In this document: positions 1 to 8,062 of the stretch, piece by piece
Layout: the number at the start of each line of letters is the position of its first letter
Position numbering within the stretch: position 1 is the stretch's first letter
From: Candidatus Abyssobacteria bacterium SURF_17
GTDB lineage: Bacteria; Abyssobacteria; SURF-5
Reading direction: 5' to 3'
Assembly (NCBI GenBank): GCA_003598055.1
Contig: QZKI01000125.1
Span: forward strand, 1-60,098
Length of the DNA stretch: 60,098 nucleotides
The notes under the pieces: model-generated
What the model saw: only the letters and a program-made list of their open reading frames with translations
What the model was told of the DNA's origin: nothing
Databases searched by the model: none
Translations under genes and position numbers: made by a program

Positions 1-722
1 TCACGCACCGCCCGCTTCGCTACCTGCTGAACGAGCAATTAACAGGACAACCACCTTTCAGGTTGTAAGGTCGGCCAGGCTTATCCTGGCGCTCCGAAGC
101 GCACGAAGAAACACGAAGAGGCACGGAGTTCACGAAGGCTTGGGATTCATGGTTTGGGGCACATTCTACAATGAGGATGACCCGGATTGTTTTGGCAGAC
201 GTGTTGGTCTTGTGCAAGGTGTTGACCCCTCTCCTTCTTCGGTTCACAGTTCAAACACTCTCCGTGTCGTCCGCGCGCGCTCCGGTGTGGACGTGGTGGA
301 CGGGATGGACGGAAAGGGCAGTGTTCAAGAGTCTCTGTAGTCTCTGAGCGCTAGAATGGTTATGGGTTCCGGGTCATAGATTCCCGCGCCCGAGCAAGTC
401 GAGGGAAGCTCTCGACGCGGGAATGATAAAAAGGAGCGGGAATGACAAAAAAGAAGCTGCTCATTGGTGCAATTCGCCGCATTCGTGTTCCACGCTTTTA
501 TTTGCAGGGAAGAAATGGTACAATCGCAGCCAGTGAAAACTGGAGAGGCGGCGTGAGGGGAGGAGAGGGCACAGAAGGAAATGTCCCGTAATTAAGATTG
601 CGAGGGCGCAGCATGCTGCGCCCCTACAAGAACTGCTGGTTTTTCGGGGCGCACGGGCACGGCGCGCCGTGCCCCTACATGACATCTTCAATTACGGGAC
701 AGTCTCACAAAGGAGAGCGTGA
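1..722. other. Non-coding stretch upstream of pfkA, rich in repeats
   Basis: I see no convincing gene here. The short open frames have repetitive, low-complexity composition. The first 160 bases carry tandem variants of the cacgaag/cacggag type. Bases about 386-445 form a diverged inverted repeat of the form ATTCCCGCG...CGCGGGAATGA. Bases 581-704 hold the palindromic composite listed separately. No clear promoter for the downstream phosphofructokinase was found, although a TACAAT-like hexamer occurs near 519. Confidence 0.6.
581..704. repeat. Nested palindromic element, copy 1 (outer GGGACAG ends)
   Basis: The outer arms are an inverted repeat, TGTCCCGTAATT on the left (from 582) and AATTACGGGACA on the right (to 701). 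Inside lie two palindromes joined by a linker of about 30 nt: a GGGCGCAGCATGCTGCGCCC unit near 604-625 and a GGGCACGGCGCGCCGTGCCC unit near 655-674. A close relative with the same order lies at 42402-42524. Two further copies of the inner part lie in the opposite orientation at 2077-2158 and 55071-55150. No transposase is present, so this is MITE-like DNA. It ends 18 bases before the pfkA start. Confidence 0.8.
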
Positions 723-1820
723 ATGGCGGGCAACAGGAAGACCATCGGAATCCTGACCGGCGGCGGAGATTGTCCCGGCATCAATGCAGTTATCCGTGCG
801 GTGGCAAAGGCGGCGATGAATGACCACAACTGGCGCATCGTGGGATTCCGCGACGGATATGCCGGGCTTGTAATGCGCGAGTCGGTCGTGCTCACGAACC
901 AGAGCGTCTCGAACATATTGAGTGTCGGCGGGACTATCTTGGGGACTTCCAACAAGGCGGACCCGCTCAAGTGGGCCGAGTGGCTTGACGGGAAGCTGAC
1001 GTTCTTCGATAAGTCGAAAGATGTGCTCGCCTACTGTGACGAGTTGGAACTGAGCGCGCTTGTATGCGTGGGCGGCGACGGCACCTTAAGCATCGCGAAC
1101 CGCCTTCTCGACAAGGGACTGCCGGTAGTCGGCATTCCGAAGACGATTGACAATGACCTCTCGGGCACCGACATCACGTTCGGACACGATTCGGCGGTGG
1201 CTACTGCGGTGGACGCGATTGACAAACTGCACACTACCGCGCAGTCGCATCACCGGGTCATGGTGGTCGAGGTGATGGGACGCTATGCCGGTTGGCTGGC
1301 GCTCTGCTCGGGACTCGCGGGCGGTGGTGACATCATCCTGATTCCGGAGATACCGTATGATATCGAGAAGGTGTGCCGGACCGTGGTAGACCGCGCCGGC
1401 AGGGGGAAGCTTTTCAGCATTGTGGTCGTGGCCGAGGGGGCCGAGCCCATTGGAGGGGAAAAAGTGGTCCAACAAATGATTGCCGACAGCCCCGACCCCA
1501 TCAGGCTCGGCGGCATCGGGAAAATAGTCGGAAACAAGATCGAGCAAATGACGGGAGTCGAAACGCGTGTAACCATCCTCGGTCATGTCCAGAGGGGCGG
1601 TTCTCCCACGGCGTTCGACCGGATTCTCGCGACAAAATATGGAGTCGGCGCGGTCGAGCTCATCGAAAAGAAGCAGTTCGGCCAGATGGTCTGCCTGCGA
1701 GGGAACGACATACAGTCGGTCCCGATAGCTGAAGCGGTGGGAAAGCTCAAACTTGTCCCAACTGATTCTGAACTTATGGCGACCGCGCGCTCGGTGGGCA
1801 CCGAATTCGGCGATAGCTGA
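723..1820 (+). CDS. pfkA: 6-phosphofructokinase (PfkA superfamily, group III-like)
   Basis: This enzyme phosphorylates fructose 6-phosphate to fructose 1,6-bisphosphate in the cytoplasm, the committing step of glycolysis. The 365 residues carry the N-terminal phosphate loop TGGGDCPGIN (residues 12-21), GGDGT (117-121), PKTIDND (139-145) and MGRYAGW near 184. In family terms, Gly at the fourth position of GGDGT goes with ATP use, while Lys in PKTIDND is typical of PPi-dependent or mixed group III enzymes. The phosphoryl donor is therefore not certain, and ATP is more likely by analogy with actinobacterial group III enzymes. The ATG follows AAAGGAGAGCGTGA, a good ribosome binding site. Another glycolytic gene, an aldolase, lies 0.7 kb away on the other strand, separated by repeats. 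Confidence 0.95.
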   Translation: MAGNRKTIGILTGGGDCPGINAVIRAVAKAAMNDHNWRIVGFRDGYAGLVMRESVVLTNQSVSNILSVGGTILGTSNKADPLKWAEWLDGKLTFFDKSKDVLAYCDELELSALVCVGGDGTLSIANRLLDKGLPVVGIPKTIDNDLSGTDITFGHDSAVATAVDAIDKLHTTAQSHHRVMVVEVMGRYAGWLALCSGLAGGGDIILIPEIPYDIEKVCRTVVDRAGRGKLFSIVVVAEGAEPIGGEKVVQQMIADSPDPIRLGGIGKIVGNKIEQMTGVETRVTILGHVQRGGSPTAFDRILATKYGVGAVELIEKKQFGQMVCLRGNDIQSVPIAEAVGKLKLVPTDSELMATARSVGTEFGDS

Positions 1821-1823
1821 ATG

Positions 1824-1980
1824 TTCGCACTTACTTGCAGAGGTTCGCAACATTTCCGGGGGCTATTTGTAGGTGCGAATTCATTCGCAAGTGGTCATTT
1901 TATCTCATGACCCGAATGAATTCGGCCGTACGAGAATAATTCTTGGCCATCTCGGACGTGGCGTGAACTTCTGCAACCTA
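1824..1980 (+). repeat. ~155-bp dispersed repeat, copy 1
   Basis: It begins four bases after the pfkA stop codon. The body includes TTGCAGAGGTTCGCAAC, GTAGGTGCGAATTCATTCGC (1871-1890), CGAATGAATTCGGCC (about 1914-1928) and AATAATTCTTGGCCATCTC. A reverse-complement copy lies at about 33178-33360, starting directly after a DUF481 gene. A third copy runs off the right end of the window from about 59994. All three sit outside genes. Short open frames through it are repeat-derived and were not called. Confidence 0.75.
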
Positions 1981-2076
1981 GCTAGAGAGACAAACGAGGC
2001 GAAAGGAATGCGTTCGCCAAAGCTGTTTTCCTCGCCTCTTGGCTTTCTGGAGAGCATCCCGCATTTGGGAATCCAA

Positions 2077-2158
2077 TGCAGAGGCACGGCGCGCCGTGCC
2101 CCTGCAGCCCGAACAATGAGCGTCTCTTGTAGGGGCGCACGGCCGTGCGCCCCTACAA
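2077..2158 (-). repeat. Two-palindrome composite element, copy 2
   Basis: The left unit, 2077-2106, is a 30-bp near-palindrome around GGCACGGCGCGCCGTGCC with one mismatch. The right unit, 2127-2158, is a perfect 32-bp palindrome with arms TTGTAGGGGCGCACGG and their complement. The linker between them matches that of the copy at 55071-55150 and the reverse complement of the linkers at 581-704 and 42402-42524. The pair therefore moves or is copied as one unit. Confidence 0.8.
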
Positions 2159-2193
2159 TCGCTGCTGGGAGGCAACCTTTCTACGAGCGTGCT

Positions 2194-2370
2194 TCAGTCT
2201 TCTGAGTCTTCCTTGTCTATTTCCCCGAGCAACTCACAAATCAAGCATTGCCGCCGGAATTTGCAGTAGAGCTCGGGGTCGGGGCATGCGAGGCATCGCT
2301 CGCACATCCAGCGCTCATATTTCTCGCATCTGAATCTTGCGGGAAGGTCGCGATGCCTTGAGCATTGCAT
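2194..2370 (-). CDS. Small Cys-rich putative zinc-binding protein
   Basis: This 58-residue protein has eight Cys and one His packed into the first ~47 residues, with pairs CxxH (CSRH), CxxC (CERC) and CLIC and a conserved-looking core WMCERCLACPDPELYC. The spacing resembles a small B-box or zinc-ribbon fold, but I do not recognise a named family. The chosen ATG at 2370 follows GGGAGAGCC at a loose distance. A longer reading from 2406 would start inside the REPIN-like repeat at 2395-2498, so it was not used. The protein has no signal peptide or membrane segment and an acidic tail (IDKEDSED). A regulatory or adaptor role would be a guess. Confidence 0.6.
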   Translation of the reverse strand: MQCSRHRDLPARFRCEKYERWMCERCLACPDPELYCKFRRQCLICELLGEIDKEDSED

Positions 2371-2394
2371 ACTTGCGGTGGCTCTCCCGGGTAA

Positions 2395-2498
2395 TTCCGG
2401 GGACATAATACTTGCTGGTTCATCTTATGCCGCGGCAAGTGACGACTGACGCCATTGTCGTTGTTCCCGTTGGAGAGACAAGTATTATGTCCCCGGAA
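2395..2498. repeat. REPIN/MITE-like element A
   Basis: A perfect 20-bp inverted repeat (TTCCGGGGACATAATACTTG at 2395-2414 and its complement at 2479-2498) encloses 64 bases. Two diverged relatives occur at 16867-16964 and 27786-27885, all about 100 bp. The arms resemble the termini associated with REP-associated tyrosine transposases (Y1 transposase, IS200/IS605 superfamily), but no such transposase gene is in the window. The element lies between the small Cys-rich gene and the aldolase gene, 10 bases from the aldolase stop codon. Confidence 0.85.
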
Positions 2499-2508
2499 GA
2501 AAGCATGG

Positions 2509-3933
2509 TCATTTCTTCGCTTGGCCGAGCACTTTGCCGGCTGTGTTCGGTGCGGCGACGGTCACAGAGACCGGCTTGATGAACTTCTTCGTCAAGCTGT
2601 CTGTGTTCAGCACGGCTAGTTGCTTGAACAGGAAATCGAACTTTGTTTCGAGTCTTGAGCAAATCTGCGTTTTGACGTCCGCTGGCAGGTCCCACACCTG
2701 TTTCTTGAACGGGCCGAAGGCTTTCTTGCGCGTCTTGTATATGAACTGCTCCTGCGTTTGACCTTCCTTTTTCTCGTCGGCGCACTCTTTGTCCAGGTAC
2801 GCATATATTTCCTGTCGCAGGTCGGCTGGAAACGCGGCGTTGTCGTAAATCATGTTCTGGAATTCGGTCGCCAGGTGAACTTCGGCGGTTTCCCTGTCGG
2901 CGAAAATGTGGAACGCGTCTTCGGGTAGCGTCGAGGCTCCATGCTGGACAGCGCCCGCCATTCCATACTTCTCACGGGAGACCTTCGAGAGCTTCTCGAG
3001 CGTGTCGAAATCCACTTTCACTTTCGCGATCGTGCCGTCGGGCAGCGGGACGCCGCCGTGCGTAGTGCCTGTCTGCACACTGATTTTGCTGATGCCGGGC
3101 ACGTTCTTTCCGCTCTTCTCCAGCTTCTTCTTGTAGTTGCTCATGTATCCCTGCAAGTCTTCGACCGTGCTGTTCTTCGTGCCGACCTCGCCAATCTCGC
3201 CGCCAATGGAGATGGTGATGCTGTTGGGCTCTTTGTCGCGGATAAACATGGTGTATTCGTGCGTGAGCGCGGCGTTTATCTCCTGCTGCGCTTCTTCGTT
3301 GGGCTTGGTCAGGTCAACGAGCGTTGAGGCATCGATGTCGATGTTGAAGAAGCCGCCTGTAATGGCCTCCTCGATAAGCGAGTGAATGGCGCCAAGCTCG
3401 GTATCCGACGAGGCCTTGTATTTCTTGGCGTTCACCTGGAAATGGTCGCCTTGCATACATACCGGGCCTTTGTAGCCGCTTGCAAGCGCGGCGCCGACGA
3501 CCGCAGTAGTGTATTCCGCAGGCCGTTGAAGCGTATAGCCGATTTCGGAGCGCGCAATCTCGAAGAGGACGGGGCCGACTTTGCCCTTCATGGCCGACTT
3601 GAAGATGGTGTGCGCGACGTCGTACGTGAGCCCGCGGATGTTGATGGCCGGCACGGTGAAACCGCTGCACTCCCCGCGTCCGCGCGCCATGTAGAGGTCA
3701 TGGATGCTGGCAAGGTGTATGCCGCAGGCATCGGCGCCGGCGCGCACGAGCCATCGGCAGAGTTCCTGAATATCTTTGTCGGAGTTGAAGATGGAATTAT
3801 AGACGAGCGCATATGCGAGTTTGCGGAAATTCTGCTCGTTACTAACGTCGAGCTTTTCTTTTGAGAGTGATACGACGTTCTTCAAGGCGGCCTTCAAAGC
3901 ATCCGGGTTCTTGTACAGGGTTGTTGAAGTCAT
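2509..3933 (-). CDS. fba: Class II fructose-bisphosphate aldolase family protein
   Basis: It is predicted to cleave fructose 1,6-bisphosphate reversibly to dihydroxyacetone phosphate and glyceraldehyde 3-phosphate with a divalent metal. The family signatures appear in order: QGDHFQ (first metal-site His and catalytic Asp region), NIDIDAS, GGEIGEVGTKNS (acidic loop), THGGVPLPDGT and QHGAST (metal-binding His residues). At 474 residues it is much longer than the usual 300-360, with a C-terminal extension of about 110 residues rich in Lys and Glu. It could be a diverged aldolase-like enzyme with another ketose bisphosphate substrate. The neighbouring phosphofructokinase supports a glycolytic role. 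AAAGGGG precedes the ATG at 3933. Confidence 0.85.
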   Translation of the reverse strand: MTSTTLYKNPDALKAALKNVVSLSKEKLDVSNEQNFRKLAYALVYNSIFNSDKDIQELCRWLVRAGADACGIHLASIHDLYMARGRGECSGFTVPAINIRGLTYDVAHTIFKSAMKGKVGPVLFEIARSEIGYTLQRPAEYTTAVVGAALASGYKGPVCMQGDHFQVNAKKYKASSDTELGAIHSLIEEAITGGFFNIDIDASTLVDLTKPNEEAQQEINAALTHEYTMFIRDKEPNSITISIGGEIGEVGTKNSTVEDLQGYMSNYKKKLEKSGKNVPGISKISVQTGTTHGGVPLPDGTIAKVKVDFDTLEKLSKVSREKYGMAGAVQHGASTLPEDAFHIFADRETAEVHLATEFQNMIYDNAAFPADLRQEIYAYLDKECADEKKEGQTQEQFIYKTRKKAFGPFKKQVWDLPADVKTQICSRLETKFDFLFKQLAVLNTDSLTKKFIKPVSVTVAAPNTAGKVLGQAKK

Positions 3934-4302
3934 CGTTTTTCCCCTTTCTATTTGCCTGTCTCACGCACGTTTTCAGAATCATATCACCGCGATTCTCGAG
4001 GTGTCAACGCCAAGCGAAACTCCCGTTACATTTTCTTTGCTTCACTCATGGCCGGGCATGGGCTGTGTGTTATGGATGTGGCGCGAGCTCGCTTCGGATT
4101 CCTTTTATTGCTATAGCGTAGCAATCCAGACGGAATAGAGGCGGCATGATGGAGGCACTCTAAACCGCTCGCCGTGGCGAACCTTGCAGAATGAGGCGCT
4201 TTTGAGCATAATCTCAGTGAAATTCGCCGATTTCCCAATAGGATAGGATATTGAGGGTAGTGATCTGCCGGAGCATGGTGAACGAGAAAGGAGCGCGAGG
4301 CA
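3934..4302. other. Divergent intergenic region, aldolase and rubrerythrin
   Basis: The 369 bases between the divergent aldolase and rubrerythrin genes must hold both promoters. I see a possible AT-rich core around 4240-4255 (GGATAGGATATTGAGG) but no confident -35/-10 pair. No repeat of the families found elsewhere in the window is present, and no RNA gene was recognised. Confidence 0.5.
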
Positions 4303-4872
4303 ATGGACCTGAGAGGAAGCCAGACGGAGAGGAATCTGTTGACAGCATTCGCAGGCGAGTCACAAGCACGGAATCGATACACGTTCTATTCGAGTGAGGC
4401 GCGCAAAGCGGGATATGAACAGATTGCTGAAATTTTCATCGAAACCGCCGAGAACGAGAAAGAGCACGCAAAGGTGTTCTACAAACTGCTGCCGGACGGC
4501 GAGGTGAAGATCGAGGCGGGCTATCCTATCTCGCTCGGCGATACGGCCTCGAACCTCGCGGCCGCCGCCGAGGGCGAGAAGATGGAATGGACGACGATTT
4601 ACAAGGACTTTGCAGGAGTGGCGAGGCAGGAGGGCTTTGCGGAAGCGGCGAACGCATTTGATCAGGTGGCGAAGGTGGAGGAGTTTCACGAGAAGCGCTA
4701 CCGCTCGCTCCTGAAGAACGTTACCGAGGGGCGCGTGTTCAAGAAGGAAAGGGTCGTGAAGTGGCACTGCCGCAACTGCGGGCGCATTGTCGAGGCGGCA
4801 GAAGCGCCGAAACAATGCCCGACATGCAAGCATCCGCAGAGTTATTATGAGGTTCTCGCGGAGAATTATTGA
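4303..4872 (+). CDS. rbr: Rubrerythrin (with C-terminal rubredoxin-like domain)
   Basis: This cytoplasmic peroxide-detoxifying diiron protein is typical of anaerobes and microaerophiles. The ferritin-like four-helix domain (residues 1-145) shows AFAGESQARNRY near the start, ENEKEHA for one diiron ligand pair and VEEFHEKRY for the other. The C-terminal rubredoxin-like domain carries CRNCG and CPTC, the four iron ligands. The length, 189 residues, is normal for the family. GAAAGGAGCGCG lies upstream of the ATG. A second, different rubrerythrin is encoded at 41556-42056. The gene stands alone, so regulation by oxidative stress is likely but not visible. Confidence 0.95.
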   Translation: MDLRGSQTERNLLTAFAGESQARNRYTFYSSEARKAGYEQIAEIFIETAENEKEHAKVFYKLLPDGEVKIEAGYPISLGDTASNLAAAAEGEKMEWTTIYKDFAGVARQEGFAEAANAFDQVAKVEEFHEKRYRSLLKNVTEGRVFKKERVVKWHCRNCGRIVEAAEAPKQCPTCKHPQSYYEVLAENY

Positions 4873-4993
4873 GGCGCAGCGCGGCTGTCCAAAAGAAGAG
4901 ACTTTCACCGCAGAGGCCCCAGAAGATGCATCGAGCAACCACTCCACGGTGATGCGCGTGTCCAGTAGCTGCGCGCCTCCCGCAAAATATGGG

Positions 4994-5026
4994 TTGTACG
5001 GGCGACTCACCGGGCCGCCCCTACAA
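4994..5026. repeat. Imperfect palindrome of the GGGCGACTC/GGGGCG class
   Basis: It reads TTGTACGGGCGACTCAC then CGGGCCGCCCCTACAA. The outer TTGTA/TACAA arms match those of the palindromes at 2127-2158 and 49435-49466. The centre resembles the GGGCGACTC...GAGTCGCCC form at 11191-11211 and 45815-45835. It lies between the rubrerythrin gene and the radical SAM gene. Confidence 0.6.
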
Positions 5027-5073
5027 CATACACCCGCTTGAGCCATCATTTATGTCGCACACTCTCCCAATCC

Positions 5074-5102
5074 TTTAATTTGCCGGGCGGAAATGCTATA
5101 AT
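5074..5102 (+). promoter_or_regulatory. Putative extended -10 promoter for the radical SAM gene
   Basis: A consensus TATAAT at 5097-5102 is preceded by TGC, giving an extended -10. The hexamer 17 bases upstream is a weak TTTAAT at 5074-5079. The start codon lies 60 bases downstream, preceded by GAGGGTTC. Confidence 0.45.
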
Positions 5103-5161
5103 TTTGTAAGGTATTGTTACCACGTCGTTTCATCTGGCAGATTTTTTGAGGGTTCAGCGAA

Positions 5162-6052
5162 ATGGTATACGAGTTACCACCATTCAGGCCTCCGAGTGAG
5201 GCGTACAGCATGCTGTTGCGTGTGACGCGCGGGTGTCCGTGGAATCGCTGTAAGTTCTGCGGTATGTATAAGATGATGCGGTTTGAAACCCGATCGGTCG
5301 AGGAGGTCAAGGCTGACATCGATGCGGCACGCGAGTTCTATGGTGACCGCAAAATGAATGTCTTCATCGGTGATGCCGACAGTCCGGTGATAAAGACTGA
5401 CGACTTTGTGGAGATACTGCGCTATCTTCGTTCGCAATTCACGCAGATACAGAGGGTTACGAGCTATGGACGAGCGAAGACGCTTGCCCTGATGGCTCCG
5501 GATAAGCTCAAGCGGCTGGCCGAAGCCGGGCTTGATCGATTGCATCTGGGCTTGGAAACGGGCGACCCGAAGTTGCTTCAGTTCATCAACAAGGGTTCTA
5601 CGCCCGAGCACATGATAAAGGCAGGCCGCAAGGTGAAGGCGGCGGGCATCGAACTGTCCGAATATCTGATGCTTGGGTTAGGCGGCGCGGACGGCTGGGA
5701 GTCGCACGCGCGCGAGAGCGCGGCGGTTCTGAACGCGATTGACCCCGATTTCATTCGAGTTCGGACGACGAGCCTGATACCGGACACCCCGCTTTTTGAG
5801 GCATATGAAAAGGGGGAATACAAGCCTCCGACTATTCTGGACATGCTGATGGAGGAGCGCCTGCTGATCGAATGCCTCGAGGGCATACATTCGGAGTTTC
5901 ACAGCGATCACGTATCCAACTTTGTTCCAGTGTTCGGGAAGTTCATGGAAGACAAGCCGGAGATGCTTAAAACGCTCGATGCAGTCATCGAGCGTTTGGA
6001 AAAGAACAAGGACAAACTGACGAACGAGCCCCGGATTGTGACGGTGATGTAA
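5162..6052 (+). CDS. Radical SAM protein with CX4CX2C cluster motif
   Basis: This 296-residue radical S-adenosylmethionine enzyme has its presumed 4Fe-4S ligands at Cys25, Cys30 and Cys33 in GCPWNRCKFCGMY, a CX4CX2C spacing instead of the canonical CX3CX2C. The rest of the barrel is recognisable: a GE-type segment (FIGDADSPVIK), a sheet with HLGLETGD near residue 136, and YLMLGLGG. It most resembles COG1032-type proteins without a B12 domain. The substrate is unknown. A HAD-family gene follows after three bases, so the two are co-transcribed, probably from the promoter at 5074-5102. Confidence 0.85.
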   Translation: MVYELPPFRPPSEAYSMLLRVTRGCPWNRCKFCGMYKMMRFETRSVEEVKADIDAAREFYGDRKMNVFIGDADSPVIKTDDFVEILRYLRSQFTQIQRVTSYGRAKTLALMAPDKLKRLAEAGLDRLHLGLETGDPKLLQFINKGSTPEHMIKAGRKVKAAGIELSEYLMLGLGGADGWESHARESAAVLNAIDPDFIRVRTTSLIPDTPLFEAYEKGEYKPPTILDMLMEERLLIECLEGIHSEFHSDHVSNFVPVFGKFMEDKPEMLKTLDAVIERLEKNKDKLTNEPRIVTVM

Positions 6053-6055
6053 TCC

Positions 6056-6760
6056 ATGGCGTGCGAAAGAACGATTTCAACCATTTTCTTCGATTTCGGG
6101 GATACGCTTGTCGAGGGAAGCCCGACATATCTCAGGCGAGTGACCCAACTGCTCAGTGAGTTCGGGTTCCAGCGGGAATATCCCGATGTGGCGCATGCGT
6201 TCACGAAGGCCGATTATCTTCTCTATCGCGACGCCAGCTCGGGCTCTCTGAACGATGACGGCCAATATCTTGGGCGGTTCCTCGACCATTTCGCCGCATG
6301 CTTAGGCGTAGCTATTGACTGGCCGACGGTGCTGCCGCAGATTCTGAAGAAATTCGACGCGAGGTCGTATGAGAGAACGCTTTCCGAGGGAGCGCGCGAC
6401 TTGCTCGAGGGGCTTCAGGCAAAGGGTTATCGGCTCGGCATCATCTCGAATAACGACGGCCGCTGTCGTGAGAAGTGTGCTGAGCTCGGCATAGCGAAAT
6501 ATTTCGAAGCGATTGTGGACTCATCGCTCGAGGGCGTGCGCAAGCCTTCGCCCAAAATCTTTAACGTTGCGTTAGGGAGGATGGGCATTGCACCACAGGA
6601 AGCCGCGCATGTGGGTGACATGTATGGGAGTGACGTGCTCGGCGCACGAGATACGGGTATAACGCCGATATGGTATAACCCGCGTCGCTGCGAGGCGTTC
6701 GACAGTTTCCAGCCGAAGTATGAGGTTGAGCGTCTGAGTCAGATTCTCGACTTTTTCTGA
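6056..6760 (+). CDS. HAD superfamily hydrolase (variant nucleophile loop)
   Basis: This 234-residue haloacid-dehalogenase-fold protein contains motif I FFDFGDTLVE (nucleophile Asp13), motif II GIISNND, motif III RKPSPK and motif IV HVGDMYGSDVLGA. The residue two places after the nucleophile, usually the general acid/base Asp, is Gly here (DFGDT). Phosphatase activity is therefore likely but not assured. The substrate is unknown. It starts three bases after the radical SAM stop and forms an operon with it, so the HAD protein may act on the same metabolite. A protein-repair or metabolite-repair role would be speculative. Confidence 0.85.
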   Translation: MACERTISTIFFDFGDTLVEGSPTYLRRVTQLLSEFGFQREYPDVAHAFTKADYLLYRDASSGSLNDDGQYLGRFLDHFAACLGVAIDWPTVLPQILKKFDARSYERTLSEGARDLLEGLQAKGYRLGIISNNDGRCREKCAELGIAKYFEAIVDSSLEGVRKPSPKIFNVALGRMGIAPQEAAHVGDMYGSDVLGARDTGITPIWYNPRRCEAFDSFQPKYEVERLSQILDFF

Positions 6761-6813
6761 TTCCGATGCGTGACAGCGCGTTCAAGAAGAGCCAGTTGGG
6801 AGGTAAGGAATAG

Positions 6814-7806
6814 GTGCTGTTTCCGCGTTCATTCAAAATCTCTCTTCTGCTCTCTTTGCTGATTCATTTCGGCGTATTCATCGGATTGAATCATGAGACG
6901 ATCGCACGTCGGGTGCTCGCTGCGCCTGTTCCGCTGATGGCCCGAAAGAGTGAGCCCAAGGTGGTTCGATTCGAGCTTGTGGACACTCCTGCCTCCGCGG
7001 AGACTGCTCAGCCGCCGGAAAAGAAGAATCTTTTCTCGGATAAGAACACCCGGGCGCAGGACAGAGTTCAAGGGGACAAGAAATTGTCCGACTCCCCTCA
7101 TGTGGAAGGCAAGCGTGAGGATTCGAAGGATACGAGGCCACGCAATGTTGTGACGGCGCCATCCGTGCCGCCCCCGCAGCCAGCAAAACCGAAGGAAGAA
7201 GCTCCGGACCGGCGTCCTGAACAGCCCAGTCCCCGCGAAAAGGAAGAGCGGATATCCCCGCGGGATTTCGCCGGGCCGAGGGAAGCACGAGAGCCCGAGG
7301 AGAAGAGGGTCGAGATTCAACCGGAGCGCAAGGAGAAGGAGGTCATCCAGCTTGCAAAAAAATCTCCTTCCGCGGTGGAGCAGGCACCCGCAAACCCGCA
7401 GCCAGCCACACCACGAGTGATTTCTGCTGCAAGCCCTCGAAATACAGATACGGATGCGCAGATAACGGGCGAGCCTTCATTCGCGGCCACCAGGCATTTC
7501 TTCGGCGAATATCTTCTGCAGATGAAGGAGGCAGTTGAGCGACAGTGGGTATCCCGGCTCGTGTCACGGTACACGGGCATCGTGAGTTCTGAGGCCGTCA
7601 TCGACTACAAGATTCAGCCTGACGGCACCGTGACCGACATGGTTGTGGAGTCATCCGAGGGCGATTCTTACTTCCCTTTGGTGTGTGTTTCATCCATAAA
7701 CGATGCTCAACCGTTCGGAAAGATACCATATGACGAGATTCAAGGTCTCCCTGACGAATTCGTGAACAAGCCGCTCAACATCCGATTCACCTTCCGCTAT
7801 AACTGA
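6814..7806 (+). CDS. tonB: TonB-like energy-transducing protein
   Basis: The protein is anchored in the inner membrane by a single N-terminal helix (residues 6-26, LLLSLLIHFGVFIGL, with the His typical of TonB/TolA anchors). A long periplasmic linker rich in Pro, Lys and Glu follows (residues about 65-200), then a C-terminal globular domain of about 90 residues of TonB/TolA type. It should couple the proton motive force from ExbB/ExbD to outer-membrane receptors. The GTG start follows GGGAGG at 6798-6803. exbB and exbD follow, but a palindromic repeat separates tonB from exbB. TolA is the alternative reading. No TonB-dependent receptor or TolB is in the window. Confidence 0.8.
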   Translation: MLFPRSFKISLLLSLLIHFGVFIGLNHETIARRVLAAPVPLMARKSEPKVVRFELVDTPASAETAQPPEKKNLFSDKNTRAQDRVQGDKKLSDSPHVEGKREDSKDTRPRNVVTAPSVPPPQPAKPKEEAPDRRPEQPSPREKEERISPRDFAGPREAREPEEKRVEIQPERKEKEVIQLAKKSPSAVEQAPANPQPATPRVISAASPRNTDTDAQITGEPSFAATRHFFGEYLLQMKEAVERQWVSRLVSRYTGIVSSEAVIDYKIQPDGTVTDMVVESSEGDSYFPLVCVSSINDAQPFGKIPYDEIQGLPDEFVNKPLNIRFTFRYN

Positions 7807-7908
7807 GGAAAACGAGGGCCTCGCTAGCATGGTGTGTCTAACGCTTCTTCACATTTGAGCTTCGGGGACAGTGAATCCGTCCCATGGTTGGCAATCGGGT
7901 GCAACCTT

Positions 7909-7985
7909 CTGTAGGTGCGAACTTATTCGCATTCACATCACGAAAAAAGGCCGAAAGAACCATGCGAATCAATTCGCACCTGCAG
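7909..7985. repeat. Long palindrome of the GTAGGTGCGAA family
   Basis: The left arm, CTGTAGGTGCGAACTTATTC, pairs with the right arm around CAATTCGCACCTGCAG across a ~30-nt AT-rich centre. A related element lies at 30236-30360. CGGGACAG follows the right arm immediately, the same terminal motif as around the composite elements at 581-704 and 42402-42524. It splits tonB from exbB. Confidence 0.75.
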
Positions 7986-8062
7986 AGCCGCGGGACAGCC
8001 CCCTTCGTAACGCGTTAAGCTATTTCTGAGACGCTGCACCGACAGGATGGAGGCAAAAAGAC

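Larger units (their letters stand above)
1821..2193. other. Intergenic region filled by repeats
   Basis: The interval between pfkA and the convergent small Cys-rich gene consists mostly of the ~155-bp dispersed repeat (1824-1980) and the two-palindrome composite (2077-2158). The remaining ~100 bases contain no recognisable gene, promoter or RNA. Confidence 0.6.

Noticed and set aside
1873-2205. 110-residue frame downstream of pfkA
   Set aside because: It consists of repeat sequence (dispersed repeat plus the palindromic composite) with no family features.
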